Of a stretch of DNA of 64,000 nucleotides, positions 61,690-64,000 are shown in pieces (within the stretch, counting starts at the first letter, position 1; every line of letters begins with the position of its first letter). Under the pieces are notes generated by a model, which was given only the letters and a program-made list of their open reading frames with translations, ran no database searches and was not told the origin of the DNA. The position numbers and the translations under genes are program-made. Source of the stretch: Limimorpha sp051875555 (GTDB lineage: Bacteria > Bacteroidota > Bacteroidia > Bacteroidales > F082); contig JBJEGZ010000017.1 of assembly GCA_051875555.1 (NCBI GenBank), positions 1-64,000 of the forward strand, given 5' to 3'.

Positions 61690-62394
61690 CTATTCTTTAA
61701 ATCCTACAATTGCCACATAGGAGCCTCTATCGCAACCATCTATAGGGTCTTCAACTGCAAGGTGTGAATAATGTGGATCAAGGGTCAATGTCTGTGAGAA
61801 TCTGAGGTTTACGAATCCGCATTGTTGTATTATCTCAGCTTTTTCTGAGGTTGTACGCCATGATGCCTGTTTCACTAACTCTATAGGATAAGGATCTTTC
61901 GGCTTGCAACCTTCAAGGAGTGGGTGATCCCATGTTCCCACGGCGAGAGCGAGGTTATAGATAAGTCCGTAAGGGCTTTCTTTCGGCACATCGATAACTA
62001 TTACTCTTCCTCCAGGGCGAAGCGCTCTCTTTGCCTTTGTAAGTGCCGCGCCAAGGTCCTGCATATAGCAGGGACAGCCATTGAACAACACCGCATCGTA
62101 CAGTTCCTCACCATAATCAGCATCTTCCGCCGTGTTAACCTCAACGTCTAACCCGCGTTTACGGGCAATCTCAACCATACCCTCCGCTGGTTCGATACCG
62201 TGCGCAATATGAATACCATATCGCTCATCAAGCAATTTCTCAAAAAGGCCGCTTCCGCAACCGATTGACAAAATCTTCTCTTCTTTTCGCAAAGTGCTTG
62301 CTACAAGTCTAAGTTCTGTTTCTAAAACATTACTGTTCTCAATAAACCATGCATCATATTCAGATGCATACTGGTCAAAAGCTTGATAACCCAT
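61690..62394 (-). CDS. Class I SAM-dependent methyltransferase in the thiamin operon
   Basis: 234 residues with a seven-strand SAM fold. Motif I is ILSIGCGSGLFEKLL, post-I GIEPAEGMVEIARKRG, motif II region YDAVLFNGCPCYMQDL and ALRPGGRVIVIDVP. It has the MGYQAFDQYASEYDAWF opening of small-molecule methyltransferases related to UbiE-like enzymes. No substrate can be assigned. It is the first gene after the TPP riboswitch and precedes thiM by three bases, so it is regulated with thiamin salvage. ATG 62394 is chosen over 62457, which would leave no room for an expression platform behind the riboswitch. Confidence 0.8.
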   Translation of the reverse strand: MGYQAFDQYASEYDAWFIENSNVLETELRLVASTLRKEEKILSIGCGSGLFEKLLDERYGIHIAHGIEPAEGMVEIARKRGLDVEVNTAEDADYGEELYDAVLFNGCPCYMQDLGAALTKAKRALRPGGRVIVIDVPKESPYGLIYNLALAVGTWDHPLLEGCKPKDPYPIELVKQASWRTTSEKAEIIQQCGFVNLRFSQTLTLDPHYSHLAVEDPIDGCDRGSYVAIVGFKE

Positions 62395-62409
62395 ATTTTT
62401 GCTTTTAAA

Positions 62410-62425
62410 TTGTAAATATTTACAA
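62410..62425. promoter_or_regulatory. 16-base perfect palindrome between riboswitch and first thi gene
   Basis: TTGTAAATATTTACAA is identical on both strands and lies 15 bases upstream of ATG 62394. It could be a protein operator or an A/U hairpin in the riboswitch expression platform. Confidence 0.4.
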
Positions 62426-62461
62426 ATAAGAGCATCCATGGACTTAATACTAATCATGTTG

Positions 62462-62540
62462 ACTCAATCCCTACGGCAGCATTACCTGCATCAGGTTTTG
62501 AGGGTATAATCTCAGTCCATATTCGGACACCCCTTTGATT
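62462..62540 (-). promoter_or_regulatory. TPP riboswitch (THI element)
   Basis: On the minus strand, AGGGGTGTCC, ACTGAGATTATACCCTC (the CTGAGA core at 62510-62515), AACCTGATGCAGGTAATGC and CGTAGGGA follow in the order and spacing of the thiamin-pyrophosphate aptamer. It lies between a -7 box and the methyltransferase/thiM/thiE-tenA/thiD operon, so thiamin pyrophosphate should repress the unit. No clear terminator hairpin with T-run was found between it and the ATG at 62394, which favours control of translation initiation. Confidence 0.96.
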
Positions 62541-62550
62541 TATGACTTTG

Positions 62551-62580
62551 CAAAGGTACGATTTTTTTTTATTATTGCAA
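62551..62580 (-). promoter_or_regulatory. Bacteroidota promoter for the TPP-controlled operon
   Basis: On the minus strand TTG (62578-62580), a 19-base spacer and TACCTTTG (62551-62558). The aptamer begins about 10 bases downstream. Confidence 0.75.
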
Positions 62581-62686
62581 CTTTCAAGTTATTTTTTGAA
62601 AAAAAATCCAACCGATGTCATGCAGAAGACATGCCTCAGGCATGTTATCACCCGATAAAGTATTTTATCTGTTGAATAAAGCTGGA

Positions 62687-63940
62687 TTATTTTTTAGAGA
62701 ACACTCTTCCTGCCAAATAAATCATGGTTGCGACAAACATTCCATTAATTGAAGACACGCCCCAACTGATAACATTCGCAGCAATTGCGCCACACACGAC
62801 TCCAATGACAGCGAACCAGTCAACATTCTTTATTACCTTTGAAGGATCAGAGTAATCTTTTCTATCCAGCAAATAGCTGACAATGATAATGATACCTACC
62901 GGTGGCAGTGTGCAGTTCAGTACGTTAAGCCAGCCACAGAAGTTCCAATAAAGCCATACGGCGGAGGCAGTGCCGATTATACCGGACAGCAACACCATAG
63001 ATTTCTTTGATAATCCCGTGATATTTGAAAGGCCAAGGCCGGTGGAATACAATGCATTATCATTTGTAGTCCAGATATTCAGACCAAGGACGATAATAGC
63101 AAAATAGAACAGGTTCAAGTTAATCATCACCTCAAAAATATCATTACCGCCGGCATAGATTGAGGACACGGCTCCGAAAAGGAACATGAGGCTGTTTCCG
63201 AGGAAGAAGGATATTACGGTGACCATGGCGGCTGTTTTCCCACTTTTTGCGAAGCGTGTGAAATTCGGGGTCGCGCTACCACCTGACACGAAGCTGCCAA
63301 TTACAAGGCCAATGCCGGCTAAAACTGAAAGGTCCTTCGAGCCTTTTGAGAACTGCTCGATCAACGATGAGTCGCCATTTCGTACTGCAAGGATCACCGC
63401 CACGGTACCGAGCACCGCGACGAGAGGGACAGCGATATAGCTTATAACAGTAAGGCTTCTTATTCCAAAGTATGCGCTTGCTGTCATAAGTACACCAGCG
63501 GTGACCACAAGGACATATCCCTGCCAAGGCATAGAATCCGGGCTTACTTCCAGACCGAGCAATTCGCTTGCCACAGGTATGGCAAACATTGCGAGACCAA
63601 CACCGAACCAGCCCATTTGTGTAAAACTAATCATTGCACTCGGGAGCCAGCTGCCTTTTTTACCGAAGCTATGCTGCGCCAACAAGTCGAGTGACATTCC
63701 CGTTTCCGCCCCTATATATCCGAGGGCTCCGGTATAGGCGCCGAGAATGGCGCCTCCGAGCAGTACTGACAAGATAAAACCGTTAAAGTCAAGACCTTGG
63801 GCTAAGTTCTGCCCGACCCACATACTTGCAGAAAAGAATGTGAATCCAAGCATAATCATAAACATGGTAAGTGTACCACGACGGTTTTCTTTTGGTACAA
63901 TCGAGTCCGAAAAATCATAATCTTTTTTCATAAAATCCAT
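62687..63940 (-). CDS. NCS1-family permease, probable HMP/cytosine transporter (CytX/CodB type)
   Basis: 417 residues with twelve hydrophobic helices. It has an NCS1 N-terminal segment (TMFMIMLGFTFFSASMWVGQNLA, LGGAILGAYTGALGYIGAETGMSLDLLAQHSFG) and FVSGGSATPNFTRFAKSG in the middle. CytX-type members import hydroxymethylpyrimidine and often sit in thiamin loci; the TPP riboswitch begins about 150 bases downstream of its stop, so it is not under that switch. Cytosine or another pyrimidine is an alternative substrate. Start is taken at ATG 63940 (or ATG 63931); a TTG at 63946 overlaps the upstream frame. Confidence 0.85.
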   Translation of the reverse strand: MDFMKKDYDFSDSIVPKENRRGTLTMFMIMLGFTFFSASMWVGQNLAQGLDFNGFILSVLLGGAILGAYTGALGYIGAETGMSLDLLAQHSFGKKGSWLPSAMISFTQMGWFGVGLAMFAIPVASELLGLEVSPDSMPWQGYVLVVTAGVLMTASAYFGIRSLTVISYIAVPLVAVLGTVAVILAVRNGDSSLIEQFSKGSKDLSVLAGIGLVIGSFVSGGSATPNFTRFAKSGKTAAMVTVISFFLGNSLMFLFGAVSSIYAGGNDIFEVMINLNLFYFAIIVLGLNIWTTNDNALYSTGLGLSNITGLSKKSMVLLSGIIGTASAVWLYWNFCGWLNVLNCTLPPVGIIIIVSYLLDRKDYSDPSKVIKNVDWFAVIGVVCGAIAANVISWGVSSINGMFVATMIYLAGRVFSKK

Positions 63941-63942
63941 TT

Positions 63943-64000
63943 TCAATTATTACTATATTTTCCAAGTTTCTCTTCAACCTGCCGGATACGTCTCTCGCAT
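63943..64000 (-). CDS. C-terminal end of an upstream gene (partial)
   Basis: A minus-strand frame is open from the window edge to TGA at 63943-63945 and reads CERRIRQVEEKLGKYSNN. It ends two bases before the permease ATG, the spacing expected inside an operon. At 18 codons it could also be open by chance. Confidence 0.35.
   Translation of the reverse strand, partial: CERRIRQVEEKLGKYSNN

Noticed and set aside
62629..62645. Terminator after the permease (ACATGCC/GGCATGT hairpin)
   Set aside because: Stem is good but the loop is only three bases and no T-run follows directly on the minus strand, so termination is not supported.

Overview
The window is a contiguous piece of a Bacteroidota chromosome, most likely order Bacteroidales. 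Three things point there. Most intergenic regions carry the Bacteroidota-type -7 promoter box TAnnTTTG (about 25 examples). One surface protein ends in a type IX secretion (Por) sorting domain. Several families typical of this phylum occur: DUF2279, a PG0541-type RND-associated protein, PorT-like barrel, LytS/LytTR pair, Lipocalin_3-like lipoprotein and MORN/YwqK-like protein. TGA, TAA and TAG are all used as stops. I see no rRNA, tRNA, CRISPR array, insertion sequence or prophage, and gene content is mainly core chromosome.

Layout. 1-11 kb: a 5'-truncated phosphomannomutase/phosphoglucomutase, envelope proteins, recR, a small ribbon-helix-helix-like protein with a C-terminal QLNLF motif, glmM, and a run of TPR protein, DUF368 polyprenyl-phosphate transporter, aroE and tex. 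11-14 kb: an outer-membrane barrel, then a 493-base gap that holds a strongly structured candidate leader RNA ahead of a BspA-like leucine-rich-repeat protein with a type IX sorting signal. 14-22 kb: a dipeptidyl peptidase III fused to a nicotinamidase, then SPFH protein, smpB, a periplasmic thioredoxin-like protein, a beta-helix lipoprotein and an M23 peptidase. 22-30 kb: an LTA-synthase-like sulfatase, a lipid kinase and an MscS channel in one operon, facing a LytTR regulator, its LytS-like kinase and TrkH. 30-36 kb: a TolC/adaptor/RND pump operon with a PG0541-type small protein. 36-41 kb: aldose epimerase, a hybrid histidine kinase with Hpt domain, and typA. 41-49 kb: recQ, HU, fmt, a membrane-anchored TPR protein, a SpoU-class methyltransferase, pepT and a sigma-54 activator. 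49-58 kb: a coiled-coil lipoprotein, MATE transporter, DUF2779 nuclease-like protein, dnaB, carbamate kinase, Lipocalin-like lipoprotein, trmN6, rimM and a histidine-rich putative manganese transporter. 58-64 kb: a TPP-riboswitch-controlled thiamin salvage operon (SAM methyltransferase, thiM, thiE-tenA fusion, thiD), preceded by an HMP/cytosine-type permease.

The items most worth a second look are the peptidase-nicotinamidase fusion exported as a lipoprotein, the structured leader with two mutually exclusive pairings upstream of the BspA-like gene, the small RHH-like protein carrying a perfect clamp-binding motif, the promoters that abut the start codons of dnaB and two kinases (predicted leaderless mRNAs), and the methyltransferase of unknown role that heads the thiamin salvage operon behind the riboswitch and a 16-base palindrome.
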